Assembly (NCBI RefSeq): GCF_008520305.1 | Contig: NZ_ML703279.1 | Location: 1 to 64,000 of the forward strand | From: Mesorhizobium sp. SARCC-RB16n | GTDB lineage: Bacteria; Pseudomonadota; Alphaproteobacteria; Rhizobiales; Rhizobiaceae | Reading direction: 5' to 3' | Length of the DNA stretch: 64,000 nt | Shown here: one piece after another, positions 44,851-54,174 of the stretch | Layout of the letters: the number at the start of each line of letters is the position of its first letter | Position numbering within the stretch: position 1 is the first letter of the stretch | Translations under genes and position numbers: made by a program | The notes under the pieces: generated by a model | The model's input: the letters and a program-made list of their open reading frames with translations, nothing else | Database searches by the model: none | What the model was told of the DNA's origin: nothing

Positions 44851-46524
44851 TTAGGCGTTCACCTGGCGTCGTTCCACACACGGTGATTGCGTGCCAATGC
44901 TGAAGCCCCTGTAGCCATCGACAGCAACTTCGTCACATATCTGTTGATAGGTCGGCAAACCACCGACGTACGGCATGAACACAGCCGGCTTTCCTGGGAT
45001 GTTTACGCCCAGGTACCAAGATTTTGCCTGGGTATACAACGTTCCTTCGGCGACTTTCCTGACCTGTTCCATCCACTGTTCTTCAGCTGACTGAGTTGCC
45101 TCTATGTACCGGCCGTCCACCTCTATCAGGTGAGCAATGCACCTAGCTATCCATTGAACATTGTCTTCAATCGCCACGATCACGTTGGTCAGAACTGAAG
45201 GGCTCCCAGGTCCTGTTACGATAAACAGGTTTGGGAAGCCGGCGCTCATCAAACCAAGGAACGTATTCGGCCCATCCCGCCATTTTTCCTTCAGGGTGAG
45301 TCCCTGCCGGCCGACAATATCGATTTTGCTGAGCGCCCCAGTCATGGCATCAAAACCGGTCGCCAGCACCAAACAGTCCAGCTCGTAAAAATCAGAGCCC
45401 GCTGCAACTCCCTCGGGCGTTACTTCGCTGATCGGGTTGGTCCGAAGGTCGACGAGGGTGACGTTTTCGCGATTGAAGGTCTCGAAATATCTTGTATCAG
45501 CACATATTCGCTTCGCCCCGATCGGGTGATCGACCGGCGTCAGCAGCTCAGCTACTGAGGGATCTTTAACAACTTCGCGGATCCTTTCGCGAACGAATTC
45601 AGCAGCGGTCCTGTTTGACTCGGCATTCTTCAGCAAGTCCGCAAATGCCGCCGTAAATCCGGTTCCTCCCGCAGCCCAACGCCTCTGGTATTCTTGGACC
45701 CGCTCTTCCGCAGGGACGGCCAATGCAGATTTATCACCAAGGTCGCATAAGATGCCTGCTGGCATCGAACGTGCCTTCTCACGCCGTTCAGAATAGGATC
45801 TTTTCCAGGAATTCTCGTACTCGGCGTCCATCGGCTTGTTTCGTGCCGGAATACTGAAATTTGGCGTACGCTGAAACACGTACAAGTGCTTAGCTTGGGC
45901 GGCGAGTTCGGGTATCACCTGTATACCCGACGAGCCGGTGCCGAGGACGCCAACTTTCTTGCCAGACAAACTGACCGCCTCATGGGGCCAGTTGCCCGTG
46001 TGGTAGATGCGGCCGTCGAAGGTGTCGAGCCCGGGGATCTTAGGTGTCTGGGCAGCCGAGAGACACCCGGTGGCCATCACGCACCACTTGGCTTGATACT
46101 GCGTGCCCTGATCAGTCGAGACCAACCATCGGCTCTCTTCCTCCTGAAACGCGGCCCGTGTCACTCGAGTGTTGAATTTTATATCAGGAAGCAAATCGAA
46201 CTTCTTCGCCACGTAGTTCGCATAGGCCAGGATCTCCGGTTGCGACGCATAGCGCTCGGTCCAGTGCCACTCTTGCTGAAGCTCCTCCGAAAACGAGTAG
46301 GAGTACTGCATGCTTTCAACGTCGCAGCGCGCGCCCGGATAGCGGTTCCAGAACCACGTTCCGCCTACTCCCGAGGCGCTCTCAATCACTACTGCGGTCA
46401 GGCCCATGTTGCGTGCAAGATACAACATGTACATGCCAGCAAACCCAGCGCCCACGATGACCACATCACAGGACCTGGCCACCTCGCCGTCGACGCGGCC
46501 ATCCAAGACATCGGTATGCTGCAC
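44851..46524 (-). CDS. Flavin-containing monooxygenase of the Baeyer-Villiger (cyclohexanone monooxygenase) type
   Basis: 557 residues from a GTG at 46524. The N-terminal FAD site is CDVVIVGAGFAGMYMLYLAR near 20-39. The Baeyer-Villiger fingerprint FxGxxxHxxxW is present as FDGRIYHTGNW near 165. The NADPH-binding loop is KVGVLGTGSSGIQVIPELAA near 185. The frame is open far upstream to 46737, but the GTG follows AAGGAAG by 6 bases and gives the family's usual N-terminus. It sits between the MttB/epimerase operon and the divergent ProX gene. The enzyme would oxygenate a ketone or heteroatom; the substrate is unknown. Confidence 0.82.
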   Translation of the reverse strand: MQHTDVLDGRVDGEVARSCDVVIVGAGFAGMYMLYLARNMGLTAVVIESASGVGGTWFWNRYPGARCDVESMQYSYSFSEELQQEWHWTERYASQPEILAYANYVAKKFDLLPDIKFNTRVTRAAFQEEESRWLVSTDQGTQYQAKWCVMATGCLSAAQTPKIPGLDTFDGRIYHTGNWPHEAVSLSGKKVGVLGTGSSGIQVIPELAAQAKHLYVFQRTPNFSIPARNKPMDAEYENSWKRSYSERREKARSMPAGILCDLGDKSALAVPAEERVQEYQRRWAAGGTGFTAAFADLLKNAESNRTAAEFVRERIREVVKDPSVAELLTPVDHPIGAKRICADTRYFETFNRENVTLVDLRTNPISEVTPEGVAAGSDFYELDCLVLATGFDAMTGALSKIDIVGRQGLTLKEKWRDGPNTFLGLMSAGFPNLFIVTGPGSPSVLTNVIVAIEDNVQWIARCIAHLIEVDGRYIEATQSAEEQWMEQVRKVAEGTLYTQAKSWYLGVNIPGKPAVFMPYVGGLPTYQQICDEVAVDGYRGFSIGTQSPCVERRQVNA

Positions 46525-46870
46525 GAGCTGCTTCCTTTGCAAGTTTTCGGCTGAGTAGGCGTCTCTAAGCTGCCAAAAAAAACTGCGATGCGCACGCACC
46601 AAAAAACTCAACCGCCCCATACGTTTTTTTCCGGACCGCTTTTGGAAACGGAGTGCTAAGAGGGTGTTCAGGGAACGGCTTCTCAGACTTGATCGAGCGG
46701 CTCCGCTGAAACGCGCCTCCCGTGCTGTTCGAGACATGATCTCGCCCGTGGACGTCAGAATTTAAACGAGAGCGAGCGTCCAGCCGGGTCGCATGGAGGC
46801 GGTACGGAGTATTGATATCGGACCGGGTCCGACGAGAGAGCCAATAAAATCACAAAGGGAGAATAGGCCA
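46525..46870. other. Divergent intergenic region between the monooxygenase and proX
   Basis: About 345 bp separating two divergent genes. The ProX ribosome site (GGGAGAA) lies at its right end. A T-rich patch near 46567-46575 (TGCCAAAAAAAACTG) is notable. No reading frame of its own is credible. Likely holds promoters for both directions. Confidence 0.4.
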
Positions 46871-47839
46871 ATGAAGTCGCTGTTTCGTTCCATCCTGCTA
46901 AGTTCTGTTTTGTGCTCACCGACGGCCTTTGCTGGCGAAAAAGTGATACCGGCGTGGGACGGCATCACAGAAAACCTCATGCAGACTTATATCGTGGATG
47001 AGGGCTTGCGCCAGCTGGGATACGATGTGGCAGATCCCATCCAGCTCCAGATCCAACTGGCTTATGTTGCGATGGCAAAAGGAGATGCGACATTTTTTGC
47101 AGCCTACGCGGAGCCGATCCACGACCAGTACCTGAAGGAAAACGGCGGGGAAGCCGTTCTGACCCGGCTTGGGCATATTTCGGCGGATAACATCCAGGGT
47201 TATCTGATTGACAAGAAAACAGCGGATGCAACTGGTATCAAGTATATCGAGGATCTGAAGGACCCGGCGAAGGCGAAGCTGTTTGACATCGACGGCAACG
47301 GCAAGGCTGATCTTTATGGATGCGAGCCTGGGTGGGGGTGTGAGGTTATCATCGAGCACCACCTCGACGCCTATGGATTGCGTGACACCGTTGAGGAGAA
47401 GCAAGGTGGATATTTCGCCATTATTCCCGATGCGATCGAACGCATCAAGGAAGGCAAGCCGACGCTTTACTACACCTGGACCCCGCTATGGGTCTCCAGC
47501 ATTCTGCAGCCCGGGAAAGACGTTGTTTTTCTGAACGTCAAGAAGACCGATCTGCCCGCCGGCCAGACCAGCACGGAAATACCCGGTCTGGGCAATCTTG
47601 GTTTCCCGATGATCCAGCAGCGGATTGTGGCGGCGACGTCATTTGTCAAAGGCAACCCCTCGGCCAAGAAACTGTTTGAGCTCGTTGCGATTCCGATCGA
47701 AGACCTGAATGCGGAAGACCTGCGGATCTACAAAGGCGAGAACTCCAATGACCAGATCAAACAGCGCGCCCAAGAATGGATTTCCCAGAACAAGGCGAAA
47801 TGGGATGGTTGGATCGCTCAGGCGAAAGCTGCACATTAG
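46871..47839 (+). CDS. proX: ProX-type glycine betaine/quaternary amine ABC importer, binding protein
   Basis: 322-residue OpuAC-domain binding protein. An N-terminal signal peptide (MKSLFRSILLSSVLCSPTAF) is visible. LYGCEPGWGCEVIIEHHLDA near 150 is typical of ProX-type proteins, and YYTWTPLWVSSILQPGKDVV holds aromatic residues of the kind that cage quaternary ammonium groups. The start is taken at ATG 46871, not the upstream frame opening at 46793, because it gives the signal sequence and has GGGAGAA upstream. The matching ATPase and permease lie at 49638-51638 on the opposite strand, separated by two SDR genes. Confidence 0.87.
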   Translation: MKSLFRSILLSSVLCSPTAFAGEKVIPAWDGITENLMQTYIVDEGLRQLGYDVADPIQLQIQLAYVAMAKGDATFFAAYAEPIHDQYLKENGGEAVLTRLGHISADNIQGYLIDKKTADATGIKYIEDLKDPAKAKLFDIDGNGKADLYGCEPGWGCEVIIEHHLDAYGLRDTVEEKQGGYFAIIPDAIERIKEGKPTLYYTWTPLWVSSILQPGKDVVFLNVKKTDLPAGQTSTEIPGLGNLGFPMIQQRIVAATSFVKGNPSAKKLFELVAIPIEDLNAEDLRIYKGENSNDQIKQRAQEWISQNKAKWDGWIAQAKAAH

Positions 47840-47867
47840 CTGACAGCCGACCCGCAGGAGAGTTCAA

Positions 47868-48617
47868 TTGATTGAAAACAGCCTTCGAGACCAAGTGGTC
47901 ATATTGACGGGCGCTGCCGGTGGGATCGGCAGCGCTATCGCTCGGACGTTTCATCGGTTGGGCGCGCGCATATTGCTGGCTGACTATGATGAACAGGGCG
48001 TATCGAGCCTAGCGTCATCGCTGGATCCTACAGGCGAGCGGGTGATATCCGTCGCCTATGACGCAAGTAAGCCGGCGGATGCTGACGCTGCGGTGTCGAC
48101 ATGCGTCGCCCGTTTCGGCCACATCGACCACCTCGTTCCGGCAGCAGCAATTTTCGAAGATCAACCATTCGCCACTATGACAGACGCACAGTGGCGCAGA
48201 ACGATGTCGGTAAACCTCGATGGAGTATTCTACATCTGCAGGCGATCAATTCCTCACATCAGGCCTGGGGGAACAATCGTAACCATTGCGTCATCTGCTG
48301 CTCATGAGGGCTGCTCGCCCCAGCATGTTCATTACGGGGCTTCGAAAGGGGGAGTGCTGGCATTCACCAAATCTCTGGCGAGGGAGCTTTCACCGAACAT
48401 ACGGGTAAATACAGTATCTCCCGGGACCATCGACACTCCGATGGTGGCGGACCTTCTGAGGCAAAAGGGCGACAAATTCCTGTCTATTACGCCGGCGGGT
48501 CGCTTCGGTACCGGCGAAGAAGTAGGCGATGCGGTGGCATTCCTGTGTAGCAACGCTTCGAGCTATATTATGGGGCAGACCATTCACGTGAACGGCGGAT
48601 CATATATGGGAGGCTGA
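47868..48617 (+). CDS. Short-chain dehydrogenase/reductase (after proX)
   Basis: 249-residue classical SDR. NAD(P)-binding TGAAGGIGSAIA (about 14-25), catalytic Ser in ITIASSAAHEGC context, and Tyr/Lys in HYGASKGGVLAFT (YxxxK) are visible; the C-terminal MGQTIHVNGGSYMGG is typical. The start is TTG 47868 with AGGAG seven bases upstream; no in-frame ATG fits. It lies 28 bp behind proX, so it is co-transcribed. It probably oxidises a hydroxyl group of the imported compound or of a degradation product; a carnitine- or hydroxyproline-betaine-related alcohol is conceivable. Confidence 0.83.
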   Translation: MIENSLRDQVVILTGAAGGIGSAIARTFHRLGARILLADYDEQGVSSLASSLDPTGERVISVAYDASKPADADAAVSTCVARFGHIDHLVPAAAIFEDQPFATMTDAQWRRTMSVNLDGVFYICRRSIPHIRPGGTIVTIASSAAHEGCSPQHVHYGASKGGVLAFTKSLARELSPNIRVNTVSPGTIDTPMVADLLRQKGDKFLSITPAGRFGTGEEVGDAVAFLCSNASSYIMGQTIHVNGGSYMGG

Positions 48618-48700
48618 GGCCCCAGGCCCGTTGTCGTGCTCATCGGCAATGCGAATTCCTCATAGAACTCTGCTCCCCCCTTGACGACGGCCGGGCCCCC

Positions 48701-49465
48701 CTACCAACAGGTGTAGCCGCCATCCACCAACAGTATGGTCCCCGTCATGTAGCTTGACGCATCGCTCGCCAGGAATTGCACTGCGGACGCGATTTCCTCA
48801 GGCTCTGCGAAGCGACCCATCGGGGTCTGATTAGACCATGCGGTGATCACCTCTTTCGGATACTTGTCAGTCATGTCAGATCGCACAAAGCCAGGGGCAA
48901 CTGCGTTGACGCGAACGCCCGATCTTGCCCACTCGCACGCAAGTGTCTTGGTCACCATGTTCACGCCAGCCTTGCTCGCGTTGTAGGCTGTGACCACGGA
49001 TTGTTGACGGGTAACGATCTCGCCGCACATGGAACTGATGTTCACGATAGCTCCAGAACCACGTTCCGCCATTAGCGAACCGAACGTGCGGCTGCAGTAG
49101 AACACGCCGTCCAGGTTGACTGAGAGGACCGTCCGCCAGTCCTCGTCGGTGGTATCACGGGTTGGGGCGGCGCGAGACACGCCAGCATTGTTGACCAGTA
49201 TATCAGGGCAATCGACAATTCTGCCGGCGAGTTCGCGCACTGCCTTTGCGTCAGTGACGTCGAGTTGATGGACCTGCGGTTTGACGGGGAACCGTTGGGC
49301 CGCTTGCGGGAGACGGGACTCATCGGCGTCACTAAGAATGATATTGGCGCCGGCTCGTTGCAAGGTAAGGGCGATCTGCAAACCGATGCCGCGCCCGCCG
49401 CCGGTTATCAAAGCCGTTTTCCCGGTTAGATCGAATTTGCTATGAGAGGGCTCCGTAGCCGGCAT
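48701..49465 (-). CDS. Short-chain dehydrogenase/reductase (convergent to the proX operon)
   Basis: 254-residue classical SDR. Cofactor loop TGGGRGIGLQIA (about 21-32), NNAG motif in ILVNNAGVSRAAP, active-site Ser in VNISSMCG and Tyr/Lys in AYNASKAGVNMVTK. The C-terminus reads MTGTILLVDGGYTCW. It ends 83 bp from the convergent SDR gene and lies 172 bp downstream of the ProV gene on the same strand, so it may be the last gene of the proW-proV unit. Substrate unknown; fits polyol, 3-hydroxy acid or sugar-type dehydrogenases. Confidence 0.83.
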   Translation of the reverse strand: MPATEPSHSKFDLTGKTALITGGGRGIGLQIALTLQRAGANIILSDADESRLPQAAQRFPVKPQVHQLDVTDAKAVRELAGRIVDCPDILVNNAGVSRAAPTRDTTDEDWRTVLSVNLDGVFYCSRTFGSLMAERGSGAIVNISSMCGEIVTRQQSVVTAYNASKAGVNMVTKTLACEWARSGVRVNAVAPGFVRSDMTDKYPKEVITAWSNQTPMGRFAEPEEIASAVQFLASDASSYMTGTILLVDGGYTCW

Positions 49466-49637
49466 TGCTTGCTCCTGCGTTCGTGGGGGACTCGATCATT
49501 GGATCTGCAAAGAAGAGCTCTCGGCCCGTCGGTCTCGGCGAGGACCTTTGATGGAGGTTTGACATTCGATCTAATCGAAAGTCTCAGCGTGAGTTGGCCT
49601 CCCGACGATCGCGGACTTTCAAACCTCGACGTTACCC

Positions 49638-50666
49638 TCAGCCTCGAATGCCAAGCAGAAGGTCACGACGGGAAATCATTCCCACCGGTCGATTGTCGTC
49701 CATAACCGTTATGTCTCCACTATGATGGGTGGCCAACTCGATGACGGCACCGATCTTGTCGGTAGCTGCTACAGTGGCCCCATTGTGATGCGCCATGGTC
49801 GAACAATCGGCGATAGGCCTCATGATCTTTCGAGCGGTCACAAGCTCAAGCCTTGAAATGCCCTTCACGAAATCCGCCACATACTCGTCCGCGGGCTCGG
49901 TGACAATTTCCTCCGGAGTGCCAACCTGGACGAACCGGCCATCTTTCATGATTGCGATATGAGTGCCGAGCCTGATCGCTTCATCGAGGTCATGAGTGAT
50001 GAAGACGGTCGTCTTTCTGACGACTTTCGAAAGTTCAAGGAATTGCTGCTGAAGCTGTCGACGGATCAACGGATCGAGGGCAGAAAACGGCTCGTCCATC
50101 AAAAGTATCTCTGGATCGGCCGCCATGGCCCGAGCCAACCCGACACGCTGTTTCATGCCGCCTGACAACTCATCCGGGAACCGCGTACCCCACTCTTCCA
50201 GGCCTACGAGCTTCAGCTTCTCCTTTGCCGTATCCATGCGCTGAGCCTTACCGACGCCACGCAGTTCCAAGCTCAGGGCCACGTTGTCCTGAACGCTGCG
50301 GTGGGGCAACAGCGCCATATTCTGAAATACCATCCCTACGCTCGTTGAGCGAAGGGCTCGCAGTTGAGAGTTGCTCAAGGCACCTACATTGCGGCCTGCG
50401 ACAATGATCTCGCCGTCGGTGGGCTCCACCAAACGGTTGATGTGTCTTATCAGGGTCGACTTGCCCGATCCGGACAGACCCATAATGCAAAAAATTTCGC
50501 CCTCACGGACTGAGAAGGAGACGTCGGCAACTGCGGTGACCGCTCCGTACTGCTTCAACACATCGGACTTGGAAAGGCCTTGCTCCCGAATGGCGTGAAG
50601 CGCTTGCTTCGCCTTATTTCCGAAGATTTTCCAGATACCGGAACACTGAACGACGGGATTGGTCAT
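49638..50666 (-). CDS. proV: ProV-type glycine betaine/quaternary amine importer ATPase
   Basis: 342-residue ATPase. Walker A is GLSGSGKS, the signature is LSGGMKQRVGLARAM, Walker B is ILLMDEPFSALDP, and the switch His is in FITHDLDEA. The N-terminal extension KAKQALHAIREQGLSKSDVL is characteristic of ProV/OpuAA. A short C-terminal CBS-like part (IGAVIELATHHSGDITVMDD) may sense ionic strength. It follows the permease gene by 9 bp. Together with ProW and ProX it would import a betaine. Confidence 0.9.
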   Translation of the reverse strand: MTNPVVQCSGIWKIFGNKAKQALHAIREQGLSKSDVLKQYGAVTAVADVSFSVREGEIFCIMGLSGSGKSTLIRHINRLVEPTDGEIIVAGRNVGALSNSQLRALRSTSVGMVFQNMALLPHRSVQDNVALSLELRGVGKAQRMDTAKEKLKLVGLEEWGTRFPDELSGGMKQRVGLARAMAADPEILLMDEPFSALDPLIRRQLQQQFLELSKVVRKTTVFITHDLDEAIRLGTHIAIMKDGRFVQVGTPEEIVTEPADEYVADFVKGISRLELVTARKIMRPIADCSTMAHHNGATVAATDKIGAVIELATHHSGDITVMDDNRPVGMISRRDLLLGIRG

Positions 50667-50675
50667 TGGAAACCT

Positions 50676-51638
50676 TTACCTCCGATCCAGTCGCCGGGCG
50701 TTCACTCGGGATGGCCGAAAGAGTCGGATGGCATGTTGAAGTGCCGCAGCTGGGCCGTGTTCCCAGATCTCCCCTGGACGCTTTCGAGGCTGGGCGAGCG
50801 CTTGTGTAATCCGATCCAGAATGATCGCCAACGCGACGATACCGAGGCCTCCAATGCTGGCAAGCCCAACATCGAGACGGCCAATGCCACGAAGCACCAT
50901 TTGGCCGAGTCCGCCCACCGCGATCATTGAGGCGATCACCACCATCGAAAGGGACATCATCAGTGTCTGATTGACGCCTGCCATGATGGTCGGCAGCGCC
51001 AGAGGCAGTTGAGCTTTCCATAGCAATTGACGATCAGTGGCGCCAAAAGCGCGCATGGCTTCATTGACCTCTTCTGATACCTGACGGATGCCCAAATAGG
51101 TTAAGCGGATAACCGGAGCGACTGCGAAGATTACGGTAACGATGACGCCCGGCACGTTACCAATGCCGAAAAGCATGACAACGGGAACGAGATACACGAA
51201 AGCCGGGATTGTTTGCATGCCGTCAAGAATCGGCCTGAGAATCGCGTACAACAACTCTGATCTGGTCGACAGAATCCCCAGAGGAATGCCGATGGCCACC
51301 GAAAAGATCAGTGCAGTGAGCACGATCGACAGTGTCGTCATGGTTTCCGGCCACACCCCGATAAAGCCTACAAACAGGAGAATGGCCACCAGCGCGGCCG
51401 CCAGCCGCCAACTTGCGAGTTGCCAAGTCAGCAGCATGACGACCAAAATGACCAAGGTCGGCGGAACCGTCGTCATGAAATTGGTGAGCGACTGCAAGAC
51501 TGTGTCGAACGGCGCCTTAACTGTTTGGAAGAACGGTCGATAGTTCTCGACCATCCAACCCAACCCCTCGCTTACCCATGAAGCGAGCGGCAGCTTCCCG
51601 CAATCAAACGGATTCAACAGGCCACAGCCGTTCATCAT
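50676..51638 (-). CDS. proW: ProW-type glycine betaine/quaternary amine importer permease
   Basis: 320-residue inner-membrane permease. The N-terminal soluble stretch (about 1-55) is followed by five or six membrane spans beginning TLVILVVMLLTWQLASWRLA. The coupling loop is EVNEAMRAFGATDRQLLWKA near 190, and GVNQTLMMSLSMVVIASMIA follows, both strongly ProW-like. Upstream of proV in a two-gene operon. The genes for permease plus ATPase and the binding protein are transcribed towards each other from the two sides of the SDR pair. Confidence 0.9.
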   Translation of the reverse strand: MMNGCGLLNPFDCGKLPLASWVSEGLGWMVENYRPFFQTVKAPFDTVLQSLTNFMTTVPPTLVILVVMLLTWQLASWRLAAALVAILLFVGFIGVWPETMTTLSIVLTALIFSVAIGIPLGILSTRSELLYAILRPILDGMQTIPAFVYLVPVVMLFGIGNVPGVIVTVIFAVAPVIRLTYLGIRQVSEEVNEAMRAFGATDRQLLWKAQLPLALPTIMAGVNQTLMMSLSMVVIASMIAVGGLGQMVLRGIGRLDVGLASIGGLGIVALAIILDRITQALAQPRKRPGEIWEHGPAAALQHAIRLFRPSRVNARRLDRR

Positions 51639-52043
51639 AGTTCCCCGTTTAGCTCGTCAGCGGTTCACTCTCAAAACTACCACGAGTTCCCCGCAAGAAG
51701 AGGCGTAAAAAAGTAGTGTGACGGATGACTTTATTTCGGCGATCGCTCGTTCTGCGGCAAACAAACGGTTCAACTTAGTGGGGGCCGAGCTTTCAATCCT
51801 AAATCCGGAGGGTAGCGCCCGATCATTGCACGCGGCTGACTCGGTGTGATGATGTCGTCGAGATCGTTTGTCGCTCGATGACCGGCGCCGAGGCACTGGC
51901 CAGCGATGCGCTTAGAGTTGCGTCTATCAAGGTAAGGGTTGAGCGGCAGCTCAGCGATCTTCCTCTCACAATGGTCGATAAAAGCGCGAAAAGCGACGAA
52001 GTGTGGCACCCGCAACGCCAGCGGTTGGCCGGCCTTGGCTTTT
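51639..52043. other. Spacer between proW and an SDR gene, no gene seen
   Basis: About 400 bp; short frames on both strands lack ribosome sites and families. The proW promoter should lie here, but nothing stands out. Confidence 0.4.
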
Positions 52044-52808
52044 TCACCTTACAGGCAGCGGAAGCTTCTTGGTACGGCCGCCATCGATGACGAACGTCTG
52101 GCCGGTGACGAATGCGCTTTCTTCAGAGGCCAGCCAGACAGCAAGACTGCCGATATCTCTCGGTTCCCCTAGGCGCCCGACCGGATGCATCAGAAGGAGT
52201 TCCCTCCGGAAGGAGTCGTTATCTGGCATGCTGTCGATGTACACTTCACTGAGGTCGGACATGATCCAGCCTGGGGCAATGGCATTGCAGCGGATCCCTT
52301 CGTGCCCATGGTCCACGGCGATCGCTGCCGTGAAGCCGTGAATGCCGGCTTTCGATGTCGAATATGCAGGATGACCCGGATTGGACGCCAGCCCTTCGAT
52401 CGAACCTATATTGACAATGCTTCCGCCACCCCGCTGCCGCAGATGAGGCAGCGCAGCCTTCGTCAACAGGAATGGGGCTTTCAGATTGATGTCCATCATC
52501 TGATCCCAGTCCGCTTCGGTCATTTGGTCGACGGTTTTCTCGAACATGATGCCGGCGTTGTTGACGAGGACGTCCAAGCCGCCGAGCCGTTCCGCGATGG
52601 TATCCACGGCGGCAGCAATTTCCCGGCCGTTCGCGAGATCGGCTTTCACGTAAATGACGCGATGATCGAGCATCGCCTCAGGAGGCGCGTTCCTCTGCAC
52701 AATGACGACCTGTGCCCCTTCTTCCGCAAAGCGCTCCGTGATGCCCGCGCCGATGCCGCGCCCGCCGCCGGTTATGATGGCGATCTTGCCCCTCAGTCTG
52801 TCAGCCAT
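52044..52808 (-). CDS. Short-chain dehydrogenase/reductase (paralog of the 60921 gene)
   Basis: 254-residue SDR from ATG 52808 (MADRLRGKIAIITGGGRGIG). Cofactor loop TGGGRGIGAGIT, NNAG in VLVNNAGIMFEK, Ser in IVNIGSIEGLASNPGHPAYS and Tyr/Lys in YSTSKAGIHGFT. The C-terminus VTGQTFVIDGGRTKKLPLPV nearly repeats that of the 60921 protein. Divergent from the LysR gene at 53259, the usual arrangement of a regulator with its target. The upstream GTG/ATG at 52817 is possible. Probable target of that LysR. Confidence 0.85.
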   Translation of the reverse strand: MADRLRGKIAIITGGGRGIGAGITERFAEEGAQVVIVQRNAPPEAMLDHRVIYVKADLANGREIAAAVDTIAERLGGLDVLVNNAGIMFEKTVDQMTEADWDQMMDINLKAPFLLTKAALPHLRQRGGGSIVNIGSIEGLASNPGHPAYSTSKAGIHGFTAAIAVDHGHEGIRCNAIAPGWIMSDLSEVYIDSMPDNDSFRRELLLMHPVGRLGEPRDIGSLAVWLASEESAFVTGQTFVIDGGRTKKLPLPVR

Positions 52809-53258
52809 GGTGATCATGCCCGCGTAAATGACTGGCGCATGGCGGCGTCCAGTCGCGGGGGGAAAGCACTCGGCTGAAAAATGCGCGAGATATGTCGGGC
52901 CACGTCTCGCGAGACAGCAGATTTCTTCGTGGTGCCAGTCATAAGCTTGAACTATTTCCTGAACGGACGGTCCCGATCATACTCTCCGAAAGTTGGAAGA
53001 AGACCAGTGGCTCGGCCCTGCAAAAGACTCATCCCCTTGTTGAGTTGCAGGGCGCGCAGATTGGCCCAACGTTACGGCGACGGATACTAATTGAATGGCG
53101 TCGCAGATCAGCAAGGCTGGTTCGTCGCGTTGCTATAAATTAGTCGGGAAATGGTTGTATAGAAGCCGTCACCGGCTGCAAAGGTTTTCTGACGCCCCGA
53201 GCATCTCTTGCTCAAAGGCTTCCGCCGCGCAATCATCCAGCCGTTTGGGGATCTTGAG
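52809..53258. other. Divergent intergenic region between SDR and LysR genes
   Basis: 450 bp between divergent genes, where LysR-type operators (T-N11-A) are expected. ACTGGCGCATGGCGGCGTCCAGT at 52831-52853 holds ACTGG and CCAGT at its ends, a partial dyad that could be such a site. No gene is credible in it. Confidence 0.4.
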
Positions 53259-54170
53259 ATGGTTCGCCGCTATTACGACCTGCCGTCACTGACCGCCCTG
53301 GCGGTCTTCGAGGCGTCCGCCAGGCATTTGTCGTTCAAACTGGCGGCTGCGGAACTAAACGTCACACCTGGTGCCGTCAGCAGGCAGATCAAAGCCATTG
53401 AGGAGGAGATCGGGGTTCCCCTGTTCGTGCGGCTTGGGACCGGCGTGATGCTTACCAGCGCAGGCGAAGATCTCTATGCAGTGCTGGCAAGTGGCTTTTC
53501 CAAGGCATCCGAGGTTGTCAGAACCGTTAAGCGTGGCGATCGATCTAAGAATGTAACTGTCGCCTGTTCAGATGCATTTGCATCAATGTGGTTGATACCG
53601 CGCATGCCCGAATTCTGGACTCGGTTTCCCGATATTGCGGTCGACCATCTCATCTCTGACAATGCCCGAGACTACCGGCGCGCCGAAGTAGAGCTGCGCA
53701 TCAGGTATGGGTTTGGTTCATGGCCCGACGAAACCACCGAAACGCTTTTCGACGACCTCATCTATCCCGTTTGTGGCCCCGGCTTCGCACAGGTGCACAG
53801 AGACGCCACGGCCGAATCCTTGCCCGAGCTCCCGCTATTGCACGTCAATTGGGTCGATCCTGACTGGGCCGACTGGGACGAGGTGCTACGACGGGCAGGA
53901 ATTCCTCACGGAGCACCGCGTGGTCGCAGGTTCGGCAAGTTCTTCGTGACGTTGCAGGCTGCCCAAGCCGATCAAGGCGTGGCCGTTGGCTGGCATCGAC
54001 TGGTCCATCCGCTGATAGAAGAGGGCAAGCTGGTCAGGATTACCGATCTCGAATTACCTGCCCCGGGAGGATATCATCTTACCTGGAACGACAATCGGAC
54101 CTTGTCGCCTGCGGCCGAACTGTTTCGGAAATGGTTGAGAGAGGCCGCAGCCGAGGAACGGACCACTTGA
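53259..54170 (+). CDS. LysR-family regulator (GcvA-like)
   Basis: 303-residue LTTR. The winged helix-turn-helix is at about 10-65 (LTALAVFEASARHLSFKLAA, LNVTPGAVSRQIKAIEEEIG). A periplasmic-binding-protein-like effector domain follows (VTVACSDAFASMWLIPRMPE onward). The ATG at 53259 gives the family-typical MVRRYYDLPSLTAL; an upstream ATG at 53208 adds 17 non-family residues. It is divergent from the SDR at 52044 and ends 4 bp from the converging FAD oxidoreductase gene. A truncated paralog lies at 62328-62694. It probably regulates the SDR or the flanking catabolic operon. Confidence 0.87.
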   Translation: MVRRYYDLPSLTALAVFEASARHLSFKLAAAELNVTPGAVSRQIKAIEEEIGVPLFVRLGTGVMLTSAGEDLYAVLASGFSKASEVVRTVKRGDRSKNVTVACSDAFASMWLIPRMPEFWTRFPDIAVDHLISDNARDYRRAEVELRIRYGFGSWPDETTETLFDDLIYPVCGPGFAQVHRDATAESLPELPLLHVNWVDPDWADWDEVLRRAGIPHGAPRGRRFGKFFVTLQAAQADQGVAVGWHRLVHPLIEEGKLVRITDLELPAPGGYHLTWNDNRTLSPAAELFRKWLREAAAEERTT

Positions 54171-54174
54171 CGGG

